Source: Eubacterium limosum (GTDB lineage Bacteria > Bacillota > Clostridia > Eubacteriales > Eubacteriaceae). Taken from it: a DNA stretch of 64,000 bases. The stretch spans positions 4,189,157-4,253,156 of the forward strand of contig NZ_CP019962.1 of assembly GCF_000807675.2 (NCBI RefSeq), in the 5' to 3' direction. Numbering within the stretch: the first letter of the stretch is position 1; every line of letters starts with the position of its first letter. Below are positions 24,567-33,471 of the stretch, in pieces. A model generated the notes under the pieces. That model did not search any database, was not told the DNA's origin, and saw nothing but the letters and a program-made list of their open reading frames with translations. A program made the position numbers and the translations under genes.

Positions 24567-27044
24567 TCAGCAATCGGTAAAAGACTGGCTTCCAGGGCAA
24601 AGAAAAGCCCCCGTGACAGTGTTTCCGCTCTTTATAATCTGAGCAGGCGTCCCCTCAAAAATAACCTTTCCTCCTCTGTCGCCGCCTTCGGGACCCAGAT
24701 CGATAATCCAGTCAGCCTGCCTTATAAGCTGGGCGTTATGCTCCACAACAATGACGGTACCGCCATTGTCCACCATATGGTTTAAAAGCACAAGGAAATG
24801 CTCTATATCAAGGGGATGAAGCCCTGTGGTCGGTTCATCAATCAGATACAGGCTGCGTTTTCCCCGATTTTGCATGAGCTCTCTGGCCAGCTTTAAACGC
24901 TGCCCCTCACCACCTGAAAGGGTGGTGAGCGTCTGCCCAAGCTCCAGATAGCCTAAGCCCACATCCTGCAGCAGCCCTAAGATCCGCTCCAGCTTTTTGT
25001 TCTCTCCAAAGGTCTCCAGTGCTTTCTCGACTGGCTGTTTTAAAATCTCATGAATGGAACAGCCTTTGAACCTGACGCTCAACACTTCTTCATTAAACTG
25101 CCTGCCGCCGCAAACCGGGCAGACTGTCTCAACATTCTCAAAGAAAAGCATATTGCTGACAATACGGCCCAGCCCTTCGCAGTTTTCACACCGGCCGCCC
25201 CTGCTGTTAAAGGAGAAGTGCTTTGCGGTCAATCCCCTCCTCTTGGCCGCCTCCAGGTTTCCAAAAATTTTTCGGATTTCGTCATAAGCGCCGGAATAGG
25301 TGGCCACATTCGAGCGTTTCATCCGGGCGATGGCGGATTGCTCAACCTTGATAACTGTATCAAATTTTTCAAGGCCAGAGACCTGTCCGGTACCTCCGGC
25401 CCCCTTTTCAGCCAGGATATCAAACACCAGCGTAGACTTTCCAGAACCTGAAACACCGGTAACAGCGGTCAGTGTGTTGATGGGAAAACATACATCAATA
25501 CCTTTTATATTGTGCAGTCTTGCGTCCTGCACCATCATCTTCTCCGTAAAGCTTCTGGGGCTCCGGTTGATTTCAGGGCTTTCATTTTTCAGATACTGTC
25601 CGGTTACCGAGGAGGGCTGATTTCGGATTTCCGCCAGGGTTCCCTGACCCACGATCATTCCGCCGTGCATGCCTGCCCCGGGGCCCATATCAATGATATG
25701 ATCCGCTGCTGCTATCACATCAGGATCATGCTCAATGACAATGACTGTATTGCCCTGATCCCTCAGAGCCTGCAAAACGCGGATGATCCCCTCGGTATCC
25801 TTTGCGTGCAGTCCGACGGTGGGCTCGTCCAAAATATAGATAATGCCAGTAATTTCGGCATCCAGAGCCGCGGCAAGCTTAATCCGCTGTGCCTCTCCGC
25901 CGGACAGTGTCATGGCCTGTCGGTCCAGGGTTAAATAGCCAAGCCCCACATTGATGATCCGGCGCAGCTTTGTTTTCAGATCTAACAGATAGGGCGCTGT
26001 CATCCTGCCCTTTTCGCCCTCCAAACTGCTTTCCAACGCGGTAATCCAGCTATTGAGTGACTCCAGAGAAAGGACAGAAAGCTCCGGCAGCCGCGTCTCA
26101 TTGACGGTTACGCTCCGGCTCAGCGTATTTAGCCGCTCACCGCCGCATTCCGGGCAGATCCGGGTATTGAAGTATTTCTCGTTTTTCTCTGACAGCGCGC
26201 CTTTTTCAGAAACCCGCCGCCATAAAATGGGATAGACACCCTCAAAACGCCCCTCAGCCACTGTTTTCGGCGGTGTAATATCGGGAAATCTTTCTTTGAG
26301 CATTTTATCCTCAACGCCATTGAGCAACAGATTTTTTTGCAGCTCTGTGAAAGCGCAAACCGGTGTGTCCCTGCCTGGTACAGGCATGCCATAATGGGCA
26401 CAGGCCTGATTAAAAACACTGATTTGATACGCCTTATATCGCTTTTCCCAAAAATCCACCGCGCCCTTTTCCAGTGAAAGTGTTTCATGAACAACCTCAG
26501 CGCTGTTTATTTCGAGGCTTGTGCCAAGGCCCTGGCACGTCTCACAGGCGCCTTCCGCTGTATTGTGTGAAAAATGCGAACGGGTGAGCTTCTCCATCTT
26601 ATGACCACAACATCCACAGTACATGTATACCGTAAAGCCATCTGCCTTTTTGACAAGCTCCTCCCTGCAATCCGCGGAGCAGATGCGCCGGCCGCAGGCC
26701 GGACATTTCCGGATACTCAGCTTTTCGTAGACCATGCGCAGGTCGGTATAAATATCCGTCAGCGTACCGACCGTTGACCGGGGGTTTTTATGATAATCCT
26801 CCTGGGATATCTGTATGGCCGGCGAGGTATGGTAAACCGAATCTACCTCTGGCTTGGTGATCCCCTGATAGCTCATGGCCTCCAGATACTGGCGCTGACA
26901 TTCCTGATAAAGAACATCCATCGCCAGAGTCGATTTGCCCGAACCGGACAGGCCGGTTAAAACAACAAGCTGGTTTCTTGGAATGCGCACTGTAATATTT
27001 TTTAAATTCCCCTCGCGGGCACCGTTTATAAGAATATCTTTCAA
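24567..27044 (-). CDS. short UvrA-like ABC protein (UvrA2-type)
   Basis: About 825 residues against roughly 940 for housekeeping UvrA. Two ABC modules are present: TGLSGSGKSTLAMD and LSGGEAQRIKLA with LDEPTVGLH; VTGVSGSGKSTL and LSGGEGQRLKLA with IDEPTTGLH. Zinc-finger cysteines are seen as CPACG, CETCQGLG, CENCEGLG and CPVCGG. Between CPACG (about residue 115) and CETCQGLG (about 165) only about 50 residues remain where UvrA has the larger UvrB-binding insertion. Such short paralogs are often linked to DNA-drug tolerance rather than to nucleotide excision repair. A TTG at 27044, six bases after an AGGTG core, is the likely start. No uvrB lies nearby. Confidence 0.88.
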   Translation of the reverse strand: MKDILINGAREGNLKNITVRIPRNQLVVLTGLSGSGKSTLAMDVLYQECQRQYLEAMSYQGITKPEVDSVYHTSPAIQISQEDYHKNPRSTVGTLTDIYTDLRMVYEKLSIRKCPACGRRICSADCREELVKKADGFTVYMYCGCCGHKMEKLTRSHFSHNTAEGACETCQGLGTSLEINSAEVVHETLSLEKGAVDFWEKRYKAYQISVFNQACAHYGMPVPGRDTPVCAFTELQKNLLLNGVEDKMLKERFPDITPPKTVAEGRFEGVYPILWRRVSEKGALSEKNEKYFNTRICPECGGERLNTLSRSVTVNETRLPELSVLSLESLNSWITALESSLEGEKGRMTAPYLLDLKTKLRRIINVGLGYLTLDRQAMTLSGGEAQRIKLAAALDAEITGIIYILDEPTVGLHAKDTEGIIRVLQALRDQGNTVIVIEHDPDVIAAADHIIDMGPGAGMHGGMIVGQGTLAEIRNQPSSVTGQYLKNESPEINRSPRSFTEKMMVQDARLHNIKGIDVCFPINTLTAVTGVSGSGKSTLVFDILAEKGAGGTGQVSGLEKFDTVIKVEQSAIARMKRSNVATYSGAYDEIRKIFGNLEAAKRRGLTAKHFSFNSRGGRCENCEGLGRIVSNMLFFENVETVCPVCGGRQFNEEVLSVRFKGCSIHEILKQPVEKALETFGENKKLERILGLLQDVGLGYLELGQTLTTLSGGEGQRLKLARELMQNRGKRSLYLIDEPTTGLHPLDIEHFLVLLNHMVDNGGTVIVVEHNAQLIRQADWIIDLGPEGGDRGGKVIFEGTPAQIIKSGNTVTGAFLCPGSQSFTDC

Positions 27045-27134
27045 ATCCCCCACCTCACTTATGTAGAATGTTCATATTATATCATTTCTGAAAGGCTGCC
27101 ACTACTATTTAAATTTCCAAAAAAGACTGGCACT

Positions 27135-27176
27135 AAAAAAAGACAGTGAGGACCAGGTCCTCACTGTCTTTCTGTA
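27135..27176. terminator. terminator of msrA
   Basis: Two 14-base arms AGACAGTGAGGACC/GGTCCTCACTGTCT meeting at one base, with A and T tracts on both sides. It lies immediately beyond the msrA stop and before the UvrA-like gene. Confidence 0.92.
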
Positions 27177-27180
27177 TTTT

Positions 27181-27708
27181 TCAGGAAGCCCGAAGCTCCC
27201 GATCTTGTGAATATCCCATTTTCCATTCTGGAATATGGCAGTAGCCTCCGGGATTTTTATCCAGATATTTCTGGTGGTATTCCTCGGCGTCATAAAAGTT
27301 TTTGAGTGGTTTGATTTCTGTCGCGAGGGGCTTGCGGCCTCCGAGTCTGCGGAAGGTCATGGTTGTCACATGCTCAATAACAGGTAAATCCTCTGAATCG
27401 GTATAATAGATGCCGCTGCGGTATTGTGAGCCCACATCAGGACCCTGTCGGTTAACACTGGTGGGATCTATGACATTGTAAAAAGCAATCAGCAAAGCCT
27501 CTAGGCTGATAACGCCAGGGTCATAGACGACCTTCACGGTTTCCGCAAAGCCAGTACGGCCAGTGCAGACCTCTTTATATGTAGGTTTTTCCTTGCTGCC
27601 GTTGGCATAGCCGACACGGGTTTCCACCACGCCGGTAATATTTTCCATGAATTTTTCCAGGCTCCAGAAGCATCCGCCGGCCAGATATATTGTTCTCAGT
27701 TTTTTCAT
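27181..27708 (-). CDS. msrA: peptide methionine sulfoxide reductase MsrA
   Basis: 175 residues. The catalytic cysteine lies in GGCFWSLEKFM; conserved segments are VGYANGSKEKPTYKEVCTGRTG, YNVIDPTSVNRQGPDVGSQYRS and AEEYHQKYL. It reduces the S-epimer of methionine sulfoxide using thioredoxin. There is no fused MsrB domain. The start is ATG at 27708, nine bases after AGGAG. It stands downstream of miaA with a terminator behind it. Confidence 0.95.
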   Translation of the reverse strand: MKKLRTIYLAGGCFWSLEKFMENITGVVETRVGYANGSKEKPTYKEVCTGRTGFAETVKVVYDPGVISLEALLIAFYNVIDPTSVNRQGPDVGSQYRSGIYYTDSEDLPVIEHVTTMTFRRLGGRKPLATEIKPLKNFYDAEEYHQKYLDKNPGGYCHIPEWKMGYSQDRELRAS

Positions 27709-27795
27709 CACTGTTCACTCCTTTCATCATTGTATCATTTCATATACCCTGAGTTAAGGATATCAAACATTCCTTAAAAATAAGCGAACTGTGTT

Positions 27796-28731
27796 TTAAT
27801 GTGCTGAAAAATAAACGCTCATGTCCTCTGCCATATCCGCCTTTGTGTCGTAATTTTCCACCTCAAACCAGCGGATACGCTGATCCTTTCTAAACCACGT
27901 CAGCTGGCGTTTGGCAAAGTGGCGGGTATCCCGTTTCAGGACATACAGAGCTTCATCAAGGGACATTTCTCCCTTAAGATAAGGAAAAATCTCTTTATAG
28001 CCAATGGCTTTCATGGAAAGAAGGTCCTCGGTATAGCCCTGGTCTAAAAGGGATCTCACCTCGCCTACCAGCCCATCTCTCACCATGATGTCGATCCGGC
28101 GGTTGATGCGCTCGTAGAGCAGCGGACGTTCCATGGATATTCCCATCAATACATAATCGTAGGGCAGTTCCTCTTTGGCAGCCTCCATGTCCAGACAGGA
28201 TTTAGGTTTTCCGGTTACCTCGTAAATTTCATAGGCGCGGATCATGCGCTTGACATTGTTGGGGTGCAGGGCCGCTGCTGTGACGGGATCGACAGCTTTC
28301 AGGCGTTCATAAAACGCCTCCCTGCCCATCTCCTCTACCTCCCGGGCCAGACGCTCCCGCACCTTTTCATCTGTATCTTTTTCGCGAAAACCCCAGGGCA
28401 GCGTAAGCCCATTGATGTATAGTCCTGTTCCTCCTGCCACGATCGGCTGTCTGCCGCGGATTAAAATGTCTTCGATTTTCCCGAGGGCTTCCTCTTTAAA
28501 CCGCGCGACACTGTATTCCTCATCCGGGTCCACACAGTCGATGAGATGATGTGGAATACCCTGCATTTCCCCCTGGGTAGGTTTAGCGGTACCAATGGTC
28601 ATCTGACGGTAAATCTGCATCGAATCCGCAGAGATGATTTCACCGTCAAGCTTTTTGGCCAGCTCAACAGCTGTGTCTGTTTTTCCGCAGGCGGTGGGTC
28701 CCACCAGCACGGCAATCTTTGGTTTTGTCAT
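27796..28731 (-). CDS. miaA: tRNA dimethylallyltransferase MiaA
   Basis: 311 residues. A P-loop VGPTACGKTDTAVELAKK opens the protein, followed by ISADSMQIYRQMTIGTAKPT and GGTGLYINGL, all standard for MiaA. It adds the isopentenyl group to A37 of tRNAs reading UNN codons; MiaB, in the same block, completes the modification. The start codon directly abuts the mutL stop, so expression is probably coupled. Linkage of mutS, mutL and miaA is common in Firmicutes. Confidence 0.97.
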   Translation of the reverse strand: MTKPKIAVLVGPTACGKTDTAVELAKKLDGEIISADSMQIYRQMTIGTAKPTQGEMQGIPHHLIDCVDPDEEYSVARFKEEALGKIEDILIRGRQPIVAGGTGLYINGLTLPWGFREKDTDEKVRERLAREVEEMGREAFYERLKAVDPVTAAALHPNNVKRMIRAYEIYEVTGKPKSCLDMEAAKEELPYDYVLMGISMERPLLYERINRRIDIMVRDGLVGEVRSLLDQGYTEDLLSMKAIGYKEIFPYLKGEMSLDEALYVLKRDTRHFAKRQLTWFRKDQRIRWFEVENYDTKADMAEDMSVYFSAH

Positions 28732-30681
28732 TTACACCACCCGTTTAAATAATTTTTTAAGCTCATATTCACGCAGCTTCAGGATAATCGGCCGGCCATG
28801 GGGGCAGGTATAAGGATTATCCAGACGGCTCATTCCGTCAAGCAGCGTTTCAATCTCTTCCCGCGACAGCTCCTGATGCCCTTTCACAGCCCCTTTGCAG
28901 GACATGGTAATAATGCGCTCAATAAGATTTCTGGGGTCCGAAACGTCCTCATAGACCCGGCCCTCAATGAAGGCCTTTAAAAGTGATACATCCTGGGGTT
29001 CTCCCAAAATAATGGGTACACTGCGGACCATGAGTGTATTTTCGCCAAAAAGGTCACAGTCAAAGCCATAGCGCATGAGCTCAGGCTGCAGCTCATCAAA
29101 ATGGTCAGCCTCACGCACGGAGATCTCCACAGGCTGGGGGACCATGAGGCTCTGGGCCGGAAAATCGGATTTCTGGTCAAAGCGCTCCTTCAGTTCCTGG
29201 TATAAAAAGGCCTCATGGGCTGCATGCTGGTCAAGCATGATAATCTCATCGCCCTTTTCAAGCAAAATATAGGTCGAGAAAAGCTGACCGATAATTTTTG
29301 CGTTTTTGAAATCCGGCCCCTTTCGGCGCGGGTATTCTGGCGCAGGCTCGGCAACCCTTGGCATCTCTTCCGCTATGGGCCGGGCCTCGGTAAACACCGG
29401 GCGCGGCTCAGGAGCGTCAGGCTCAGGGATATGCGCTTCCATTTTTTCAGCCGCCGGCACTTTCTGCCGATGCGCCTCAGTTTCCGCCTTCACGGCTTCC
29501 TGCAGGACTGCTTCGGTTTTGGACAGCTGAGGCGCGGGCGGTCGATCTTCCTGTCTCTTGCTTATTTCGTCGACTGGGGTAAAGTTTTTACTCTCTCCCG
29601 ACAGAAAGCTGACTGGCTCCTCCACAATCTTTGGCCGGGCTGCCTCCTCGGGCACTTCCGGCGCTGCGGTCACCTCGCTCACATCCACCACCAGATTCTG
29701 TGCTTTCAGACAATCCCGTATCCCCTGCTTGAACAAAATGGATACCAGACTTTCATTGAGAATCTGGATTTCCGTTTTTGCCGGATGAATATTGACATCC
29801 AGCATTCGGCCGGGCAGGTCCATAAACACAATACCGACTGGATGCTTGTGCACCATCATATAACCCTCATATGCGTCCTCAAAGGCCCGCGAAAGACTTT
29901 TGTTTTTCACAAAACGGTTATTGATAAAGAAAATCTGCTCTTCTCTGGTAGAACGTGTCAGGGTAAGGTCGCTGATGTAGCCCCTCAAGCGCATGGGAGA
30001 ATTTTCCACATTCAGCTCCCGAAGGCCTTTAAAAAAATCCCGTCCATACAGGCTCTCGATCACATCCTTCAGATTTCCTGTGCCCAGCGTTTTAAATACC
30101 TCACGTCCGTCGCTGACATAGGTAAAGCTTATCTCTGGATGTGAAAGCGAAAGCTTTTCCAAAATATCCCGGATCAGCTTTTCCTCGTTTTTATCCTTTT
30201 GCAGATGCTTCTGGCGGGCAGGCGTGTTATAAAAGAGGTCTGTCACCATGATCTCAGTTCCGCGGTCATAAGTGCAGACACGCTGGTTAACGAAAGCCCC
30301 GCCCTCAAAAAGGCTTTGGCTGCCGATTTCCTCCTCCGCGGTTTTCGTGGTGATCCGGACCCGCGCAATGGCCGAAATGCTGGAGAGCGCCTCGCCCCTG
30401 AAGCCGAGGGTATCAATGCTTTCGAGATCCTCAATCTTTAATATTTTGCTGGTCGCATGGCGTTTAAAGGCCAGAGGCACCTCATTATAGGCAATTCCAA
30501 CACCATTGTCCGTCACGCAGATGCTGGTTTTTCCGCCCTTCTCCACCGCCACGGAAACGCGGGTGGACTCAGCGTCGATGGCGTTCTCCACCAGCTCCTT
30601 AATAACCGATACAGGCCTGACGATGACTTCTCCGGCCGCAATCTTATTGATGGTTTCATTATTGAGCATTTTTATTTTCAT
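28732..30681 (-). CDS. mutL: DNA mismatch repair protein MutL
   Basis: 649 residues. The N-terminal GHKL ATPase has the motifs ELVENAIDAE, DNGVGI and TLGFRGEALSSI. A Pro/Glu/Ala-rich linker spans about residues 330-450. The C-terminal dimer and endonuclease domain has DQHAAHEAFLYQE, the DQHA motif of MutL proteins that nick DNA themselves, as expected for organisms lacking MutH. It follows mutS by 25 nt. Confidence 0.97.
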   Translation of the reverse strand: MKIKMLNNETINKIAAGEVIVRPVSVIKELVENAIDAESTRVSVAVEKGGKTSICVTDNGVGIAYNEVPLAFKRHATSKILKIEDLESIDTLGFRGEALSSISAIARVRITTKTAEEEIGSQSLFEGGAFVNQRVCTYDRGTEIMVTDLFYNTPARQKHLQKDKNEEKLIRDILEKLSLSHPEISFTYVSDGREVFKTLGTGNLKDVIESLYGRDFFKGLRELNVENSPMRLRGYISDLTLTRSTREEQIFFINNRFVKNKSLSRAFEDAYEGYMMVHKHPVGIVFMDLPGRMLDVNIHPAKTEIQILNESLVSILFKQGIRDCLKAQNLVVDVSEVTAAPEVPEEAARPKIVEEPVSFLSGESKNFTPVDEISKRQEDRPPAPQLSKTEAVLQEAVKAETEAHRQKVPAAEKMEAHIPEPDAPEPRPVFTEARPIAEEMPRVAEPAPEYPRRKGPDFKNAKIIGQLFSTYILLEKGDEIIMLDQHAAHEAFLYQELKERFDQKSDFPAQSLMVPQPVEISVREADHFDELQPELMRYGFDCDLFGENTLMVRSVPIILGEPQDVSLLKAFIEGRVYEDVSDPRNLIERIITMSCKGAVKGHQELSREEIETLLDGMSRLDNPYTCPHGRPIILKLREYELKKLFKRVV

Positions 30682-30705
30682 GTTTCACCTCTTGGCTGCG
30701 CGCCC

Positions 30706-33339
30706 TTAGTTATCTTTCAGCTTGCTCTGCAGGCCGTAAAGCTGATTCATGGCCTCCATTGGGGTCATCTCGTTGATGGGCAGGTCTTTTATACTGTTGA
30801 GCACTGCTTTTTCCTCCTCCGACATGGCAGGAATCCTATCAAAGAAATTTATCTGCGCGCTCTCAAAGGACGGTTTTTCGGCCGCGATCATTCCCTCGCG
30901 GTAAGTGTCCTCACCCTGATCCAGGATATTCAAGATTTCCCTGGCGCGGTTTGTAACCGCCGGCGGGAACCCTGCGAGCTTGGCAACCTCGATCCCATAG
31001 CTCTGGTCTGCGCTGCCGGGCTTGATCTTTCTTAAAAAGACCACTCCCTCCGGGGTTTCCCTGACGCCGATACTAAAGTTTTTGATGCCAGGCTTCAGAT
31101 GCTCGAGCTCTGTGAGTTCATGATAGTGTGTGGCAAAAAGCGTTTTGGCCCCGATAATCTGCTCATCCCAGAGGTATTCCACCACCGCCCAGGCAATGCT
31201 GATGCCGTCAAAGGTGCTGGTCCCCCGGCCGATTTCATCCAGAATGACCAGACTGTCCCGGGTGGCGTTTTTGAGAATATTGGAGACCTCTGTCATCTCG
31301 ACCATAAAGGTGCTCTGCCCGGTCGCCAGATCATCAGAGGCTCCGACACGGGTGAAAATACGGTCGACAATGCCGATTTTTCCACTGTCTGCCGGGATAA
31401 AGGAACCAATCTGGGCCATAAGGGCAATGACTGCTATCTGGCGGATATAGGTGGATTTTCCGGCCATATTCGGCCCGGTGATCAGCATCATCCGGAGGTC
31501 CTTGCCGTCAAAATGGCAGCCGTTGGTCACAAAATGATTGATGCCGATGATCTCCTCGACCACAGGGTGCCGGCCATTTTCAATTTCCAGCTCCGGTCCG
31601 TTTGTGATCTCTGGTTTTACATAATTGCCCGCTATTGCAACCTGCGCCAGAGAATACAGGGCATCAATTTCGGCCACGTCTCTGGCCCGTTTCTGAATTC
31701 TGGCGATCTGCCCGATGATTTTTTCCCGGACGTCCTGGAAAATCTCATATTCCAGCTGCGCCAGCCGCTCCTCTGAGCCCAGAATCTTGGTTTCCATTTC
31801 CTTGAGCTCCGGGGTGAAAAAGCGCTCTGCGTTGGCCAGGGTCTGTTTACGGATATAATCATCGGGGGTCTGGTCCAGATTGGTCTTGGTAATTTCAATG
31901 AAATAGCCAAACACACGGTTGTACTTGACCTTCAGTGATTTGATGCCCGTGCGCTGCCGTTCCTTAAGCTCCAGGTCACGAATCCAGTCCTTCCCTTTTT
32001 CGCTCGCCTCGCGGTAGCCGTCAATCTCCTCATTGTAGCCGCGTTTGATGACCTTGCCATCCTTTAAGGCAAAGGGCGCGTTGTCGTCAATGCTTGTCTC
32101 GATGAGCTCGTAAATATCGGTTAACAAATCGGCCTCTCCGTAGCGCTTTCTGAACACTGGAGCGTCGATGCCAGCGAAAAACGCCTGCAGCAGCGGCAGG
32201 GCAGAAACAGACTGCTTAAGCGACAGCATATCCTTGGGGTTACAGGTTCCGAAGGATATTTTCCCACAGATACGCTCAAGGTCATATACCTTTCCCAAAA
32301 CGCCCTTTAAATCTTTAAGGGCTCCCGGGTGGCGGTACAGCTCCTCCACCATATCCTGCCGGGCTTCAATCGCCTTTTTTTCAAGCAGCGGCGCTTCCAG
32401 CCACCGGCGCAGCATTCGTCCGCCCATGGCGGTGACCGTCTTATCCAAAACCCAGAGCAGGCTTCCCTTCTTCTCCCCAGAGCGTATGGTCTCGGTCAGC
32501 TCCAGGTTGCGTCTTGTGGACAGGTCCAGAATCATGTATTCATCATTCTTATAGTAGGATACATGGTTAATATGCGTGAGCACCCGCTTCTGGGTCTCGT
32601 CAATATAGCGCAGGAGTGCGCCGGCAGCCCGCACGCTGTGCTCCCGCCGCTCCAGATCCAGAGCTGTCAAAGAATAAACGTCAAACTGCTCCTTGAGCCT
32701 TGACTCTGAAGCCTTGAACTCAAAATATCTGGCCGGATATAGATTGGTCATAATCCCAAATTTTTCTTCCAGCGTTTTAATGGTCCCGGTGTCCTTAAAA
32801 AGCGTGGGATTGACTAAAATCTCTGACGGGCCGATTTTTCCCACCTCATCCATCAGCAGCGCCAGCGTATTTTTTCCTGAAATTTCCGTGACAAAAAAGT
32901 CTCCGGTGGAAATATCCAGATAGGCCAGGCCGATGGTGTTTTTTTCCTGGTACAGAGACATCAGATAATTATTCTTTTTTGATTCCAGCAGCTTTCCCTC
33001 AGCGATGGTGCCCGGGGAAATCACTCGGATAATCTCACGCTTGACGATCCCCTTTGCCACCGAGGGGTCCTCCATCTGTTCGCAGATGGCTACCTTATAG
33101 CCTTTTTCGACCAGTTTGGTAATATAGCTTTCGGCCGCGTGGTAGGGCACCCCGCACATGGGGGCGCGCTCGTCCAGTCCGCAGTCTCTTCCGGTTAAGG
33201 CGATCTCAAGCTCCTTCGAAGCCTTTAAGGCATCGTCAAAAAACATTTCATAAAAATCCCCGAGCCGAAAAAATAAAATCGCGTCCTTTACCTTCTCGTG
33301 GGTTTCCAAATACTGCTGCATCATTGGTGTCAGGCCCAA
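30706..33339 (-). CDS. mutS: DNA mismatch repair protein MutS
   Basis: 877 residues, full length. The mismatch-binding motif GDFYEMFFDDA is near residue 26, and the C-terminal ATPase has GPNMAGKSTYIRQ, ILDEIGRGTSTFDG and ATHYHELTELE. It recognises mispairs and recruits MutL. The start is TTG, supported by AGGGGTG five bases upstream; the first internal ATG would be too far. It lies downstream of miaB across an intergenic repeat, and mutL follows. Confidence 0.97.
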   Translation of the reverse strand: MGLTPMMQQYLETHEKVKDAILFFRLGDFYEMFFDDALKASKELEIALTGRDCGLDERAPMCGVPYHAAESYITKLVEKGYKVAICEQMEDPSVAKGIVKREIIRVISPGTIAEGKLLESKKNNYLMSLYQEKNTIGLAYLDISTGDFFVTEISGKNTLALLMDEVGKIGPSEILVNPTLFKDTGTIKTLEEKFGIMTNLYPARYFEFKASESRLKEQFDVYSLTALDLERREHSVRAAGALLRYIDETQKRVLTHINHVSYYKNDEYMILDLSTRRNLELTETIRSGEKKGSLLWVLDKTVTAMGGRMLRRWLEAPLLEKKAIEARQDMVEELYRHPGALKDLKGVLGKVYDLERICGKISFGTCNPKDMLSLKQSVSALPLLQAFFAGIDAPVFRKRYGEADLLTDIYELIETSIDDNAPFALKDGKVIKRGYNEEIDGYREASEKGKDWIRDLELKERQRTGIKSLKVKYNRVFGYFIEITKTNLDQTPDDYIRKQTLANAERFFTPELKEMETKILGSEERLAQLEYEIFQDVREKIIGQIARIQKRARDVAEIDALYSLAQVAIAGNYVKPEITNGPELEIENGRHPVVEEIIGINHFVTNGCHFDGKDLRMMLITGPNMAGKSTYIRQIAVIALMAQIGSFIPADSGKIGIVDRIFTRVGASDDLATGQSTFMVEMTEVSNILKNATRDSLVILDEIGRGTSTFDGISIAWAVVEYLWDEQIIGAKTLFATHYHELTELEHLKPGIKNFSIGVRETPEGVVFLRKIKPGSADQSYGIEVAKLAGFPPAVTNRAREILNILDQGEDTYREGMIAAEKPSFESAQINFFDRIPAMSEEEKAVLNSIKDLPINEMTPMEAMNQLYGLQSKLKDN

Positions 33340-33354
33340 ATGATCACCCCTTTC

Positions 33355-33470
33355 TAAATTAATTGAAAATGGAAAATGAAAAACGGAAAATTAATGTCCA
33401 CATCTGCTTTACGGATTTGATCAAACGCGGCCAATGGCCGCATTTTATTCAATTTTCAATTCTCCATTGT
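33355..33470. repeat. intergenic inverted-repeat element, copy A
   Basis: About 116 bases between miaB and mutS. The ends are imperfect inverted repeats: AATGGAAAATGAAAA on the left against AATGGAGAATTGAAAA on the complement of the right end. Inside are ATCTGC...GATTTGATC and a perfect GCGGCC AAT GGCCGC hairpin. The same core order recurs, reversed, at 48168-48308, so this is a dispersed element, probably a small non-autonomous (MITE-like) repeat. Confidence 0.7.
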
Positions 33471-33471
33471 A

